Source of the DNA: CAYGDP01 sp964348665
GTDB taxonomy: Bacteria > Verrucomicrobiota > Verrucomicrobiia > Palsa-1439 > CAYGDP01
Reading direction: 5' to 3'
Assembly (NCBI GenBank): GCA_964348665.1
Contig: CAYGDP010000024.1
Coordinates: forward strand, 4,026-68,025
DNA length: 64,000 bases
Below, piece after piece: positions 26,902-35,277 of the stretch (position 1 is the first letter of the stretch; each line of letters begins with the position of its first letter). The position numbers and the translations under genes are program-made. The notes beneath the pieces are model-generated. The model had not been told where the DNA came from, did no database searches, and saw only the letters and a program-made list of their open reading frames with translations.

Positions 26902-28266
26902 TTAAACAAACGGTTTCAAGGGTAGCTTCGCGTCCACCCCCAGCAATTTGAGAATCGTCGGCGTGATTTGCTGGTCGCTGACCGTCGCGGGAATTTTTAC
27001 GGATTCCATACCTGCACCAGCCATCAGGCAGACCGCCGGTTGACCGCCATACTCCATCGGCAACCCGTGCGAGCCGTGAATCTTGGTCGGGTCGCGCGAG
27101 ATGGCAGGCGGCCATTGCCGTTTCTTGATTGTTGTCATCAAATCCATAAACATCTCGCACGGGTCGTACCCCGGTTTGCGATGGATATCAATGTGGGTCG
27201 AGAACGGTGGCGCTTTCGCCAAATCTTCCCACCAATAATACGCAAACCATTTGTCGGGCTTGGCCAACGCAATCAATTCGCCCGCCCGCAGATGATCAAT
27301 CTGGAGTTTCTTCTGTTGGTCGCGATCGAGGACGACCTGCACGCCGTCGAGCTTTTCCAAAACCGCGCGCGCTTTCCCCACCCCGTCGGGCTTGCAATAG
27401 ACGTGCGCGACCTGATGATCCACAACCGCAAACGCTTTACTCATTTCATAATCGGGAAATTCCCAACCGCCAATCTCGCGCCAGCGAAACAGTCCAGCAC
27501 GACGCAGCGCCAGATTCGGCAAAACTGCGCCGTTGACAGGCTGAAGCGAATACTCGGATACAACAATGATCGCCGTGTCGTTGTCCGTCGCGGCAACAAC
27601 CTCACCGATGAGCGCGTCCACTTCGATCAAATCCTGCTGCGATTGCGGACTGTCCGGCCCGAATTTCTGCGCGTCATAGTCCAGATGCGGCAGATAGACC
27701 ATCGTCAGCGTCGGTTTGTGTCGTCGCAGTGTTTCGATAGTTGCGCGCGCAATCCATTGGCTCGACCCGATCCCCGCGACCGGTCCCCAGTAATGTTGCA
27801 GTTTGAAATGGCCGATATCACGAGCCAATTCTTCGTAGTAGCCGACCGGCTTGGAATAAACCCATTGGACGAACTGATCATCCAGATGCAGCGGGCGCGG
27901 CGTGAGAATGATGTCCGCATTGGCATACATCGTTTGTTGCCAGTAAATAACGGCAGTCGTGGCTTGTGGATTGGCTGCCTTGAGCAAGTCCCACACGCGC
28001 GGCGCTTGCACTAATGACGCGGGCTGCTCCCAAAACCCGACGTTCCAGGAGTCGCGATCGCACCAGCCATTCGCCACGATTCCATGCTCGCTCGGCGGTC
28101 GTCCCGTGTTTAACGTCGTCTGCACCGTGCAAGTGACGGCGGGAAAACTCGGGCGCATTGGCGCGACCGCGCCACGTTTGGCCAGCGCACGGAGGTTCGG
28201 CGCTTGCTCGATGTGATTCGGCGAGAGACCCGCGACATTGAGGACTAGGACTCGTTTGGCAGGCAT
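26902..28266 (-). CDS. eboF: EboF-like alkaline phosphatase-superfamily phosphodiesterase
   Basis: This 454-residue protein belongs to the nucleotide pyrophosphatase/phosphodiesterase branch of the alkaline phosphatase superfamily. The N-terminus gives RVLVLNVAGLSPNHI, the nucleophile region is FPAVTCTVQTTLNTGRPPSEHG (Thr near 45-47), and the late metal site appears in IHGSHGLPMEYGGQP. Ebo clusters encode such a protein (EboF). The substrate is unknown; phosphate release from a lipid-linked or nucleotide intermediate is possible. It sits between EboC- and isomerase-type genes, separated from each by a short gap carrying a dispersed repeat. Confidence 0.8.
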   Translation of the reverse strand: MPAKRVLVLNVAGLSPNHIEQAPNLRALAKRGAVAPMRPSFPAVTCTVQTTLNTGRPPSEHGIVANGWCDRDSWNVGFWEQPASLVQAPRVWDLLKAANPQATTAVIYWQQTMYANADIILTPRPLHLDDQFVQWVYSKPVGYYEELARDIGHFKLQHYWGPVAGIGSSQWIARATIETLRRHKPTLTMVYLPHLDYDAQKFGPDSPQSQQDLIEVDALIGEVVAATDNDTAIIVVSEYSLQPVNGAVLPNLALRRAGLFRWREIGGWEFPDYEMSKAFAVVDHQVAHVYCKPDGVGKARAVLEKLDGVQVVLDRDQQKKLQIDHLRAGELIALAKPDKWFAYYWWEDLAKAPPFSTHIDIHRKPGYDPCEMFMDLMTTIKKRQWPPAISRDPTKIHGSHGLPMEYGGQPAVCLMAGAGMESVKIPATVSDQQITPTILKLLGVDAKLPLKPFV

Positions 28267-28314
28267 GGTTTATTGATTACCCACGAAACACGCTAAAAAC
28301 ACGAAAAATTGTTT

Positions 28315-28352
28315 CCCTCTCCCGCGCCCGCAGGAGAGGGTTAGGGTGAGGG
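28315..28352. repeat. GC-rich dispersed palindrome (CCCTCTCCCGCGCCC type)
   Basis: CCCTCTCC and GGAGAGGG form a hairpin around a CGCGCCCGCA loop, followed by TTAGGGTGAGGG. The CCCTCACCCTAACCCTCTCC class of element is familiar from many bacterial genomes. It is in the gap between the EboF- and EboC-type genes. Confidence 0.65.
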
Positions 28353-28393
28353 CTTTCGCATCCTTTCGCGTATTTCGCGGGCTAATCATCTGG

Positions 28394-29179
28394 TTAAGTA
28401 ACGTAAATCCATCGCGCAAGCAAGACTGATGGCACGAGCAGCGACAACACCGCCAGTCCATACGGCCAGCCTGCCAGGAACGTTACGAATATCGCGTCCA
28501 ACACGATGAAACCGAGGATCATTTTTTTGACGATCTTCTGATAGTGCGGTTTCTCGACCTCTCGCTTGCTGAAATACATGATAGCAAGCGTCCAGAGGGC
28601 AATGGCTGATGGAAATACGAAAAACCCTGGGGGTATGGTAATCAGATTCGCAATCGAACCTCTTGGTGTTGCTCCAAGCGTAACATTGAGAAAGCGACAA
28701 CTTGCCATTAAAATTGAGCGCCTAGTAGTGACATAACCGATTATCGCCAAGATGAGAAAGTTTGCTGGAATTAATGCTGAACTGCCAATTATTGCGGCGT
28801 TACCGATGCCTAGAAATAAAATAAGAGTGCCGATAGAAAGCGCGTCCAACGGAAGAATTTTCCCAGAGGGTAGCGGCCGGCTAGGTCGTTCAATCCGATC
28901 TCTTTCGCGGTCACAGTAATCATTAAATATCATACCAGAAATAAGAAAACAGCATGACGCTAAGCATAAAAATATTAGTCTTTCCCAATCATACGGCGGC
29001 TGGCTGACGGCGAAAAAACCGGTGGCGATGTTGCCGATGGCGGTGAAGACGGCGGGTAGCCGCATTAATTGAAGCCAGGCGCGAAGGGTGGGAAGGATAG
29101 AAGGCTGGATGGTTGGATTGTTGAATGGTTGGGTGGTTGGATGGTCGGAAGATTCGTCCTGTTTCATTCCTCCATTCAT
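28394..29179 (-). CDS. eboC: UbiA-family prenyltransferase, EboC-like
   Basis: A 261-residue integral membrane protein of the UbiA superfamily. The first Asp-rich motif is complete: NDYCDRERD at about 86-94, followed by RPSRPLPSG. The second UbiA Asp motif is not evident, as in EboC-type members. It probably attaches a polyprenyl group to a soluble acceptor. Start is the ATG at 29179 in an ATGA overlap with the inositol-3-phosphate synthase stop; a longer frame from 29383 only shadows that gene. Residues 9-33 are low complexity (DHPTTQPFNNPTIQPS), encoded by a GGTTGGATGG-like simple repeat. Confidence 0.84.
   Translation of the reverse strand: MNGGMKQDESSDHPTTQPFNNPTIQPSILPTLRAWLQLMRLPAVFTAIGNIATGFFAVSQPPYDWERLIFLCLASCCFLISGMIFNDYCDRERDRIERPSRPLPSGKILPLDALSIGTLILFLGIGNAAIIGSSALIPANFLILAIIGYVTTRRSILMASCRFLNVTLGATPRGSIANLITIPPGFFVFPSAIALWTLAIMYFSKREVEKPHYQKIVKKMILGFIVLDAIFVTFLAGWPYGLAVLSLLVPSVLLARWIYVT
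29100..29148. repeat. GGTTGGATGG-like simple repeat within eboC 5' end
   Basis: The plus strand repeats GGATGGTTGGATTGTTGAAT-type units with the TGGTTG core. It encodes the Thr/Pro/Gln-rich N-terminus of the EboC-like protein in the minus direction. A related GTTGAATCGTT-type island is at 35150-35272. Confidence 0.6.
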
Positions 29180-30237
29180 CCCTTCTTCCAACCTTCTAAG
29201 TAATCTCGCAACATCCCATACTGCTCGCTTGCTGCATGAACCGCCTTTCCCGCTCGTGTCATGGGCGACTTGAAATAAAACGAGAGCCATTCCTGCGGAC
29301 CATGATCGCCCCGGCGGTGGGCGAGGTCGAGGAAGCGGACGAGATCGATAATCATCGGCGCGGCCAGAACCGAGTCGCGCCAAAGCCCGTCAATTTTGAG
29401 CTGCATCGGCAGTCCGAGGAAACCTTCGAAATCAATATTGTCCCAGCTTTCCTTGTTGTCGCCGCGCGGTGGATAAAAATTGATTTGAACAGTGTGATGC
29501 GGTTCGTAGCCGAGCATTTCACCGAGAAGATGCTGTTTGGAGGCGATTTTCGACGCCCCTTTTTCCGGGTCGCCAACAACTTTCCCATCCTCGTTGCCGA
29601 GCAGATTGGTCGAATACCATCCCGTCACGCGCAAACCACGCGCGGCGAACGCTGGCGCAAGAACGCTCTTAATCCAAGTCTGACCGGTCTTGCCATCCTT
29701 GCCAGCAGTGGGAACCCGATGGCGGTCCGCCAATTCGACCAAGGGTGACACCTCAACGGCCTGGTTCGGAGTGAAATTCAGGAACGGACAACCGCTCTCG
29801 ATGGCGGCGCGGGCGTAAAGCTGCGCTTCGCGGTCTAGCCCCGTCGGCAGGAGATTCACAACAACCACGGAAGCGAGCTTGTGTTTGCGACGAAAGGTTT
29901 CGATGTCGCGACGGATTTTTATGGCGGAACCGGAAGTCCATGGCTTTGTCGCGGCGAGTTCCTTGGCGATGGGCGTGAGGCGTTGTTTGTCGAGCACTTC
30001 GTTGCGCAGGGCTGCTTCAAAAAGATTTTCACCCCGGGTATCCCACCCGCCAAAGACAACATCCTCCAGTGGAGCGAGTTGACATTTCCGCGCGAGCGGC
30101 TCGGATTCGCTCAACATCGCGATTGGCCGGGTCAGACCGCGTCGGATCAGCGCCGTTCCGGCGACGACAGTCGTGGCGACCGCGCCGTCCAAGCCGGCGA
30201 TCAGGATTCCAAGTTTACGTGACATTGGAACAGACAT
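29176..30237 (-). CDS. ino1: Inositol-3-phosphate synthase
   Basis: The 353-residue enzyme converts glucose 6-phosphate to myo-inositol 3-phosphate with NAD. The NAD-binding GILIAGLDGAVATTVVAG opens the protein, NFTPNQAVEVSPLVELADRH and AGKDGKTGQTWIKSVLAPA are the conserved active-site blocks, and NIDFEGFLGLPMQLKIDG follows. It is the first gene of the minus-strand operon with EboC, EboF and EboE. As I recall, ebo clusters in other bacteria also carry an inositol phosphate synthase; this should be checked. Start at 30237; an in-frame ATG at residue 5 is equally possible. It ends in an ATGA overlap with eboC. Confidence 0.88.
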   Translation of the reverse strand: MSVPMSRKLGILIAGLDGAVATTVVAGTALIRRGLTRPIAMLSESEPLARKCQLAPLEDVVFGGWDTRGENLFEAALRNEVLDKQRLTPIAKELAATKPWTSGSAIKIRRDIETFRRKHKLASVVVVNLLPTGLDREAQLYARAAIESGCPFLNFTPNQAVEVSPLVELADRHRVPTAGKDGKTGQTWIKSVLAPAFAARGLRVTGWYSTNLLGNEDGKVVGDPEKGASKIASKQHLLGEMLGYEPHHTVQINFYPPRGDNKESWDNIDFEGFLGLPMQLKIDGLWRDSVLAAPMIIDLVRFLDLAHRRGDHGPQEWLSFYFKSPMTRAGKAVHAASEQYGMLRDYLEGWKKG

Positions 30238-30320
30238 TACCAGTTATTTGTTGCTGCGGAGAGGAAAAAGTTCAAAGGAAAACCCAATCCCAACGTGATG
30301 AGATCAGGGTTAAAAGAAAT

Positions 30321-30397
30321 TGGTAGCGGGGGTGGGATTTGAACCCACGGCCTCAAGGTTATGAGCCTTGCGAGCTACCAGGCTGCTCCACCCCGCA
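30321..30397 (-). tRNA. tRNA-Met (CAT), initiator-type
   Basis: Read on the minus strand, a 77-nt cloverleaf with encoded CCA begins TGCGGGG and ends GCTACCA, with anticodon CAT in a CTCATAA loop. Initiator features: positions 1 and 72 are T and T (unpaired), and the D stem has A11-T24. The anticodon stem is CAAGG/CCTTG, so only two of the three usual G-C pairs next to the loop are present (29-41 is A-T). Confidence 0.93.
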
Positions 30398-30483
30398 ATT
30401 CGAAGCCTAAAGTAGCCCGATGACGCATCCGCGTCAAGCAGCCAATTTGCTTTCCAAACCGGTTCCCCTGCGGTAATTTGACA

Positions 30484-33447
30484 ATGATGAAAAAAATCCA
30501 GCCGTTTTCCGTGTTGATTCTATTGCTGCATTTAATCGCGACCCCAGCGTTATCACAAACCGCCGAATGGATTTGGCACAATGAAAACGGCGCCAAACCT
30601 GCCGCTGACGATGTGCGCCATTTTCGGATGTCGTTTCAGATCGGCAGCGGAATCATTAAGGCGGAGCTGAATGTCGCGTGCGATGGTCAGGCGACAGTCT
30701 GGGTCAACGGAAAGGAAGCGGGCTCGAGCAATTCCTGGAAAGAACCGTTGCAATTGATCGTGACTGACAAACTGACGGCTTGGTCGGAAAATGTCATCGC
30801 CGTGCGCGCCAAGAGCACCGGCACGAAACCAACAATGGTCGCGGCTCTCATGATTGACGAGGAATACGGAAAACGAAAAGTCGTAATTTCCGACCGGCAA
30901 TGGGTTTCCTCGACCGAATTAAAATCCGGTTGGGATCGTCCGGGATTTGACTCACGCGATTGGACAAACGTCGTGCTCGTCGCCAAGCTCGGCGCGAAAC
31001 CGTGGGGAAACGTCTTTCTCGCCGACCCAGCGGCGGCAACACCCGCCAGCGAGGTCACGGTGCCGCCGGGGTTCAAGGTCGAATTGCTCCGCTCCGCTTT
31101 GCCGCGCGAAGGTTCCTGGATCAGCATGGCGATTGATGACAAGGGACGGCTCTACATTTCTCCACAGGGCGCAATTCCCGAGAGTGGGTTTGCCAATAAA
31201 AACACCTGGGGTGGTCTCTGGCGGGTTACGTTGGACGAGCATGGACAAATCGCAAAATGGGAAAAAATTCCCGTGCCCGTGGGCGATTCGATGGGGATGC
31301 TCTGGGCGTTCAACAGCCTCTACGTAAGCGGTCAGGGACCCGACGGGCAGGCAATCTATCGCCTCCGCGACACCGACGGCGATGATACGCTCGACCAAGC
31401 CGAGCTTTTCAAAAAAGTGCCCGGCGGCGGCGGCGAACACGGCGCGCACGCAATCATTTTGGGCCGCGACAACAAACTTTACATCGCACACGGCAACAGC
31501 ACGCCACTCGTGGCGGGAATCGCCGCCGACTCTCCACACCAGCGCTGGCAGGAGGATTTCCTGCTGCCACGCATCAAAGATCCCGTCGCCACGTTTTTCG
31601 ATAAACTAAAAATCCCTTATGGACAAATTTTGCGGACGGATGAAAACGGGTCGCGATGGGAATTTCTCTCGGGCGGATTTCGAAATCAATACGACATTGA
31701 CTTCAACGAAGACGGCGAATTGTTCACGTTCGACAGCGATATGGAATGGGACGTCGGTTTGCCTTGGTATCGTCCAACGCGCATCCTGCATATCACCAGT
31801 GGGTCCGAGTTCGGGTTCCGGGAAGGCTCGACGAAATGGCCCGATTATTATCCCGATTCCCTGCCGGCTGTCGCGAATATCGGCCTCTCGTCCCCGACCG
31901 GCGTGAAGTTCGGCACAAAAAGCAAGTTTCCCGAAAAATATCGGCGCGCGTTCTATGCGATGGACTGGACGTTCGGCCGAATCATCGCTGTGCATCTAAA
32001 GCCGAAAGGCGCGAGCTACGAGGGGACGACCGAGGATTTTCTGAAGGGCAAAGGAATGCCCATGACCGATCTGGAATTCGGCAAGGATGGCGCGATGTAT
32101 TTTTCCGTCGGCGGACGCGGCACCCAGTCGGGTCTGTATCGCGTGAGCTATGTCGGCAAACCTGAATCGTTTTCCGCGCCAAAATCAAACTCTGCCGCGC
32201 TGAAACTTCGTCGCCAGCTAGAAACCTTCCACGGCCGCGAAGACTCAAAAGCCATCGCAACCGCGTGGCCGCATCTCGATAACGATGACCATTTCATCCG
32301 ATACGCCGCCCGCGTGGCAATTGAAAGCCAGCCGATAGCGCAATGGCGCGACCGCACTCTCGCTGAGAAAAAACCGCGCGCCGCGCTTACAGCGTTGCTT
32401 GCCCTCGCTCGATGCAGGACGCAGGAGGACCAGGAACCACTCTTGAAAGCACTGGCGAAGTTTCCTCTCGATAGTCTCGACGACGAGTGGAAGTTGAACA
32501 AACTACGTGTCATTGAGATGAGCTTCATGCGCCAGGGACAACCTTCGGAGGAAATGCGGAAAACCGCCCTCGAAAAACTTGGCAAACAATACCCGGCGAA
32601 ATCCTATCCGCTCAATCGCGAGCTAAGCCAGCTTCTCGTCTGGCTCGAAGCGCCTGATGTAGTCGAGAAAACGCTCGCGCTCTTGGCCGCGACGGACAAA
32701 CACGACGAACAAATATGGTACGCGTATGTTCTCCGGGAAGCCAAAGGATGGACGCCGGCTCAACGAGCGACTTATTTTAGCTGGTTCAACAAGGCGCGCG
32801 GATATCGCGGGGGAAACAGCTTTTCCAAGTTTATCGTCCGCATCCGCGAAGAAGCCCTCAAGAAACTCACGGACAATGAACGCGCCGAAATCGCTGCTCT
32901 CACCGATAAACCATCCTCCCCTGTAGTGCCAGCCGCGCCTGCCCGCGCGTTTGTCCGCGAATGGAAACTGGACGATCTCACGCCGTTGCTCTCGTCCGTC
33001 AACGCCAGTCGGAACTTGAAACGCGGAAAAGAAGCGTTTGCCGCCGCACAATGCCTCGCTTGTCATAAATTTGGCAATGATGGCGGGTCTGTCGGACCCG
33101 ATCTCACAGGAATCAGTGGACGATTCAACCGTCGCGATATCCTTGAATCCACCATTGACCCGTCCAAAGTCATTTCCGACCAGTATCGCTCGCTCATTGT
33201 TAAAACGAAAGATGACACGCTCTCGGGACTTGTTGCCGAGGAAACCGCCGACAATCTGGTGCTGATTACCGAGCCTATTGCGCAGACAAAAACCATGATT
33301 TCGAAAAAGGACATTACTACCCGTGAACCGTCCAAGATTTCCATCATGCCAACAGGCTTGCTCAACACCATCACGCAAGACGAAATTCTCGATCTCCTCG
33401 CGTACATCGAATCAGCGGGTCAACCATCCCTGACGCCAAAGAAATAG
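30484..33447 (+). CDS. Secreted PVC-type haem-binding dehydrogenase-like protein
   Basis: A large protein of about 987 residues. A signal peptide (to about ALSQT) is followed by a galactose-binding-like domain (WIWHNENG to about 190), a beta-propeller dehydrogenase-like region (VPPGFKVELLRSALPREGSW onward, to about 560), helical HEAT-like repeats to about 830, and a C-terminal cytochrome-c-like domain with CLACHKFG near 857 and the GPDLTGISGRF segment. This architecture is abundant in Planctomycetes and Verrucomicrobia and probably oxidises a sugar or its derivative in the periplasm with electron transfer to the haem; the substrate is unknown. ATG at 30484 is preferred to a TTG two codons earlier. 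Confidence 0.83.
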   Translation: MMKKIQPFSVLILLLHLIATPALSQTAEWIWHNENGAKPAADDVRHFRMSFQIGSGIIKAELNVACDGQATVWVNGKEAGSSNSWKEPLQLIVTDKLTAWSENVIAVRAKSTGTKPTMVAALMIDEEYGKRKVVISDRQWVSSTELKSGWDRPGFDSRDWTNVVLVAKLGAKPWGNVFLADPAAATPASEVTVPPGFKVELLRSALPREGSWISMAIDDKGRLYISPQGAIPESGFANKNTWGGLWRVTLDEHGQIAKWEKIPVPVGDSMGMLWAFNSLYVSGQGPDGQAIYRLRDTDGDDTLDQAELFKKVPGGGGEHGAHAIILGRDNKLYIAHGNSTPLVAGIAADSPHQRWQEDFLLPRIKDPVATFFDKLKIPYGQILRTDENGSRWEFLSGGFRNQYDIDFNEDGELFTFDSDMEWDVGLPWYRPTRILHITSGSEFGFREGSTKWPDYYPDSLPAVANIGLSSPTGVKFGTKSKFPEKYRRAFYAMDWTFGRIIAVHLKPKGASYEGTTEDFLKGKGMPMTDLEFGKDGAMYFSVGGRGTQSGLYRVSYVGKPESFSAPKSNSAALKLRRQLETFHGREDSKAIATAWPHLDNDDHFIRYAARVAIESQPIAQWRDRTLAEKKPRAALTALLALARCRTQEDQEPLLKALAKFPLDSLDDEWKLNKLRVIEMSFMRQGQPSEEMRKTALEKLGKQYPAKSYPLNRELSQLLVWLEAPDVVEKTLALLAATDKHDEQIWYAYVLREAKGWTPAQRATYFSWFNKARGYRGGNSFSKFIVRIREEALKKLTDNERAEIAALTDKPSSPVVPAAPARAFVREWKLDDLTPLLSSVNASRNLKRGKEAFAAAQCLACHKFGNDGGSVGPDLTGISGRFNRRDILESTIDPSKVISDQYRSLIVKTKDDTLSGLVAEETADNLVLITEPIAQTKTMISKKDITTREPSKISIMPTGLLNTITQDEILDLLAYIESAGQPSLTPKK

Positions 33448-33497
33448 AGCAATGTGCTTGCAAATCAGCCGCGCCGCGCTACTTTACGCGCAAGCGA

Positions 33498-34277
33498 ATG
33501 CAGGTCCAGCTCACGATCCTTGGCAGCGGCAGCGCAGGCAACTGCGCTCTAATTGAATCCACTCAAATGTGCGTGCTGGTGGATGCAGGTCTTTCGGGGA
33601 AACAAATCAGCGATCGCCTCGCCAAGATCGGACGCCAACTCTCAGACCTCGATGCCATCCTGCTCACCCACGAACACAACGATCATACCCAGGGACTCAA
33701 CGTCCTCTGCAATCGTCATCATATCCCCCTCTACTGTAACCGACCCACCGCGGAGGAAATCGCCAAAACCCTGCCAAAGTTTTCCGCGTGGCACTTCTTC
33801 ATCACCGGTCATCCCTTCGAGCTGGGCGACCTCATGGTGGAGTCGTTCAGCATCCCGCACGACGCACAGGATCCCGTCGGCTTCTTAATCCGCGCCAATG
33901 GCAGCGCCATCTGTTTCGCCACCGACCTCGGTCATGCCACCCGGCTCGTCATCGAACGCGCCCGTGCCGCTAATATCGTCGTCCTCGAAACAAACCACGA
34001 TTTGCGGATGTTGCAAGAAGCCAAACGTCCTTGGTCACTCAAGCAACGCATCATGAGCCGACACGGTCATCTCTCCAACGACGACGGCGCGACAGCGGCC
34101 GCCGAGATCGCCACCGACAAGCTCCGCGCGCTCTACCTCGCTCACCTCTCGCGCGATTGCAATCGTCCTTCGATCGCGTTGGAAGCCGTGACGGGACAAC
34201 TGGAACGAGCCGGAGCGAAACATATCACCGTCCAAGTCGCCCAGCAGGACGAGATCATGCCCACTCTTACACTGTGA
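33498..34277 (+). CDS. MBL-fold metallo-hydrolase (YycJ/WalJ-like)
   Basis: A 259-residue metallo-beta-lactamase-fold hydrolase with the zinc signature LLTHEHNDHTQG (His58, His60, Asp62, His63). Later ligands are the His in IPHDAQDPVGF, the Asp in CFATDLGH and the His in LYLAHLSRDC. It matches the YycJ/WalJ group of small MBL proteins, some of which act as DNA exonucleases. It follows the haem protein by 50 bp on the same strand but shows no functional link. Confidence 0.85.
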   Translation: MQVQLTILGSGSAGNCALIESTQMCVLVDAGLSGKQISDRLAKIGRQLSDLDAILLTHEHNDHTQGLNVLCNRHHIPLYCNRPTAEEIAKTLPKFSAWHFFITGHPFELGDLMVESFSIPHDAQDPVGFLIRANGSAICFATDLGHATRLVIERARAANIVVLETNHDLRMLQEAKRPWSLKQRIMSRHGHLSNDDGATAAAEIATDKLRALYLAHLSRDCNRPSIALEAVTGQLERAGAKHITVQVAQQDEIMPTLTL

Positions 34278-34425
34278 GTGCGTTAAAACGTTATATCGAG
34301 ACGGCTTAACAGCATTTAGAGATTGGCGAGTGGAAATCCCCTGCTATTTGCTTGAGCACCGTCGAATTTAAGCCGGTAAGGCGACCACCAAAACATTGAT
34401 ATGGAAAGGGCTAACTCCTTCAGGC

Positions 34426-34959
34426 TCATACGGCCTGCCTCGCTGACGACCAATGCGTCGCGAGTCTCGAGTGCAAGTCGCGGAATTCGGCGTCGTTCGC
34501 GAACGCGCTGCGCGGAATCGGTGCGGCAACCAATGGTGTGAAAAAAAGGAAGATGTGTGTGTCAGTGAGAACAATCTCGTGGATGTCGCGCCACAGCGCT
34601 CTTGCCGTCGTAGTCTGCGTTGTAACCTGTGCAAAATCCTCCTCGAAGGTAAGTACGGACGGCCCAGCGAGACGGGCCGTAGTCCGTGGGTTGATGATGT
34701 CTGCAAAGCAGCCAGTAGTGTAGGCGCTATAAAACCTCGGAAAGCCAATCGTGACGAAGATCGCAATTGTGGCGCGCACCCAAAACCCTGCTCCCATCTC
34801 GCGGAACTTTAAGTAGGGCAGGAGCACACTAAGCCATGCTAGCACGGAAATGGCGAGCCACGCGAAGCGGGAAAATCGCCGCCCAAGGACCGAACCATCC
34901 AAGACATGATTCAGCAGTGAGAGGTAGTCTCTATCTGATGTTTGATAGCGCACTTCCAT
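34426..34959 (-). CDS. YcxB-like membrane protein
   Basis: A 177-residue protein with two predicted membrane segments (about 33-50 and 60-80) and a C-terminal YcxB-like beta domain: LFEE-like strand TFEEDFAQVTTQ, then WRDIHEIVLTDTHIFLFFTPLVAAPIPRSAF. Function of the family is unknown. The ATG at 34959 has a GTG one codon upstream as alternative. It stands alone between plus-strand genes. Confidence 0.7.
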   Translation of the reverse strand: MEVRYQTSDRDYLSLLNHVLDGSVLGRRFSRFAWLAISVLAWLSVLLPYLKFREMGAGFWVRATIAIFVTIGFPRFYSAYTTGCFADIINPRTTARLAGPSVLTFEEDFAQVTTQTTTARALWRDIHEIVLTDTHIFLFFTPLVAAPIPRSAFANDAEFRDLHSRLATHWSSARQAV

Positions 34960-34962
34960 CAC

Positions 34963-35277
34963 GAGAAAAATGGGGTAAAAAAGTCAGTCATCCACATTGG
35001 CATATTTTCATTTTTTGGCACTGGCTTCGACCGACGCCAGGCGGTTGGGCGTGAGGTCGCTGCTCGCGATCTACGCGGTTTTGGGATCGAAGTGATGCAC
35101 GATTGGATGATAGGTAGAGCCAGGATCTATTGCAAGCGCGGAACGATTCACCGTTGAAGCGGTTAATCGTTGAAGTGTTGAATCGTTAAAAAGTTGAATT
35201 GGAGAGTCGTCTCGGCTAATCTCTGTCTGATTTAACCATTCAACGTTTTAACCATTTAACGATTCAACCGCGCAGCC
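34963..35277. other. Gene-free stretch with simple-sequence inverted repeat
   Basis: No convincing gene in these 315 bp. From about 35150 the sequence is built of GTTGAA/CGTTAA words; GTTGAATCGTT at 35177-35187 is mirrored by AACGATTCAAC at 35258-35268. The island ends right before the alanine dehydrogenase ATG and may form a hairpin in its leader. Confidence 0.6.

Noticed and set aside
34453..34812. 119-residue plus-strand Arg/Cys-rich frame
   Set aside because: Antisense to the YcxB-like gene, which has a recognisable C-terminal domain and membrane segments.
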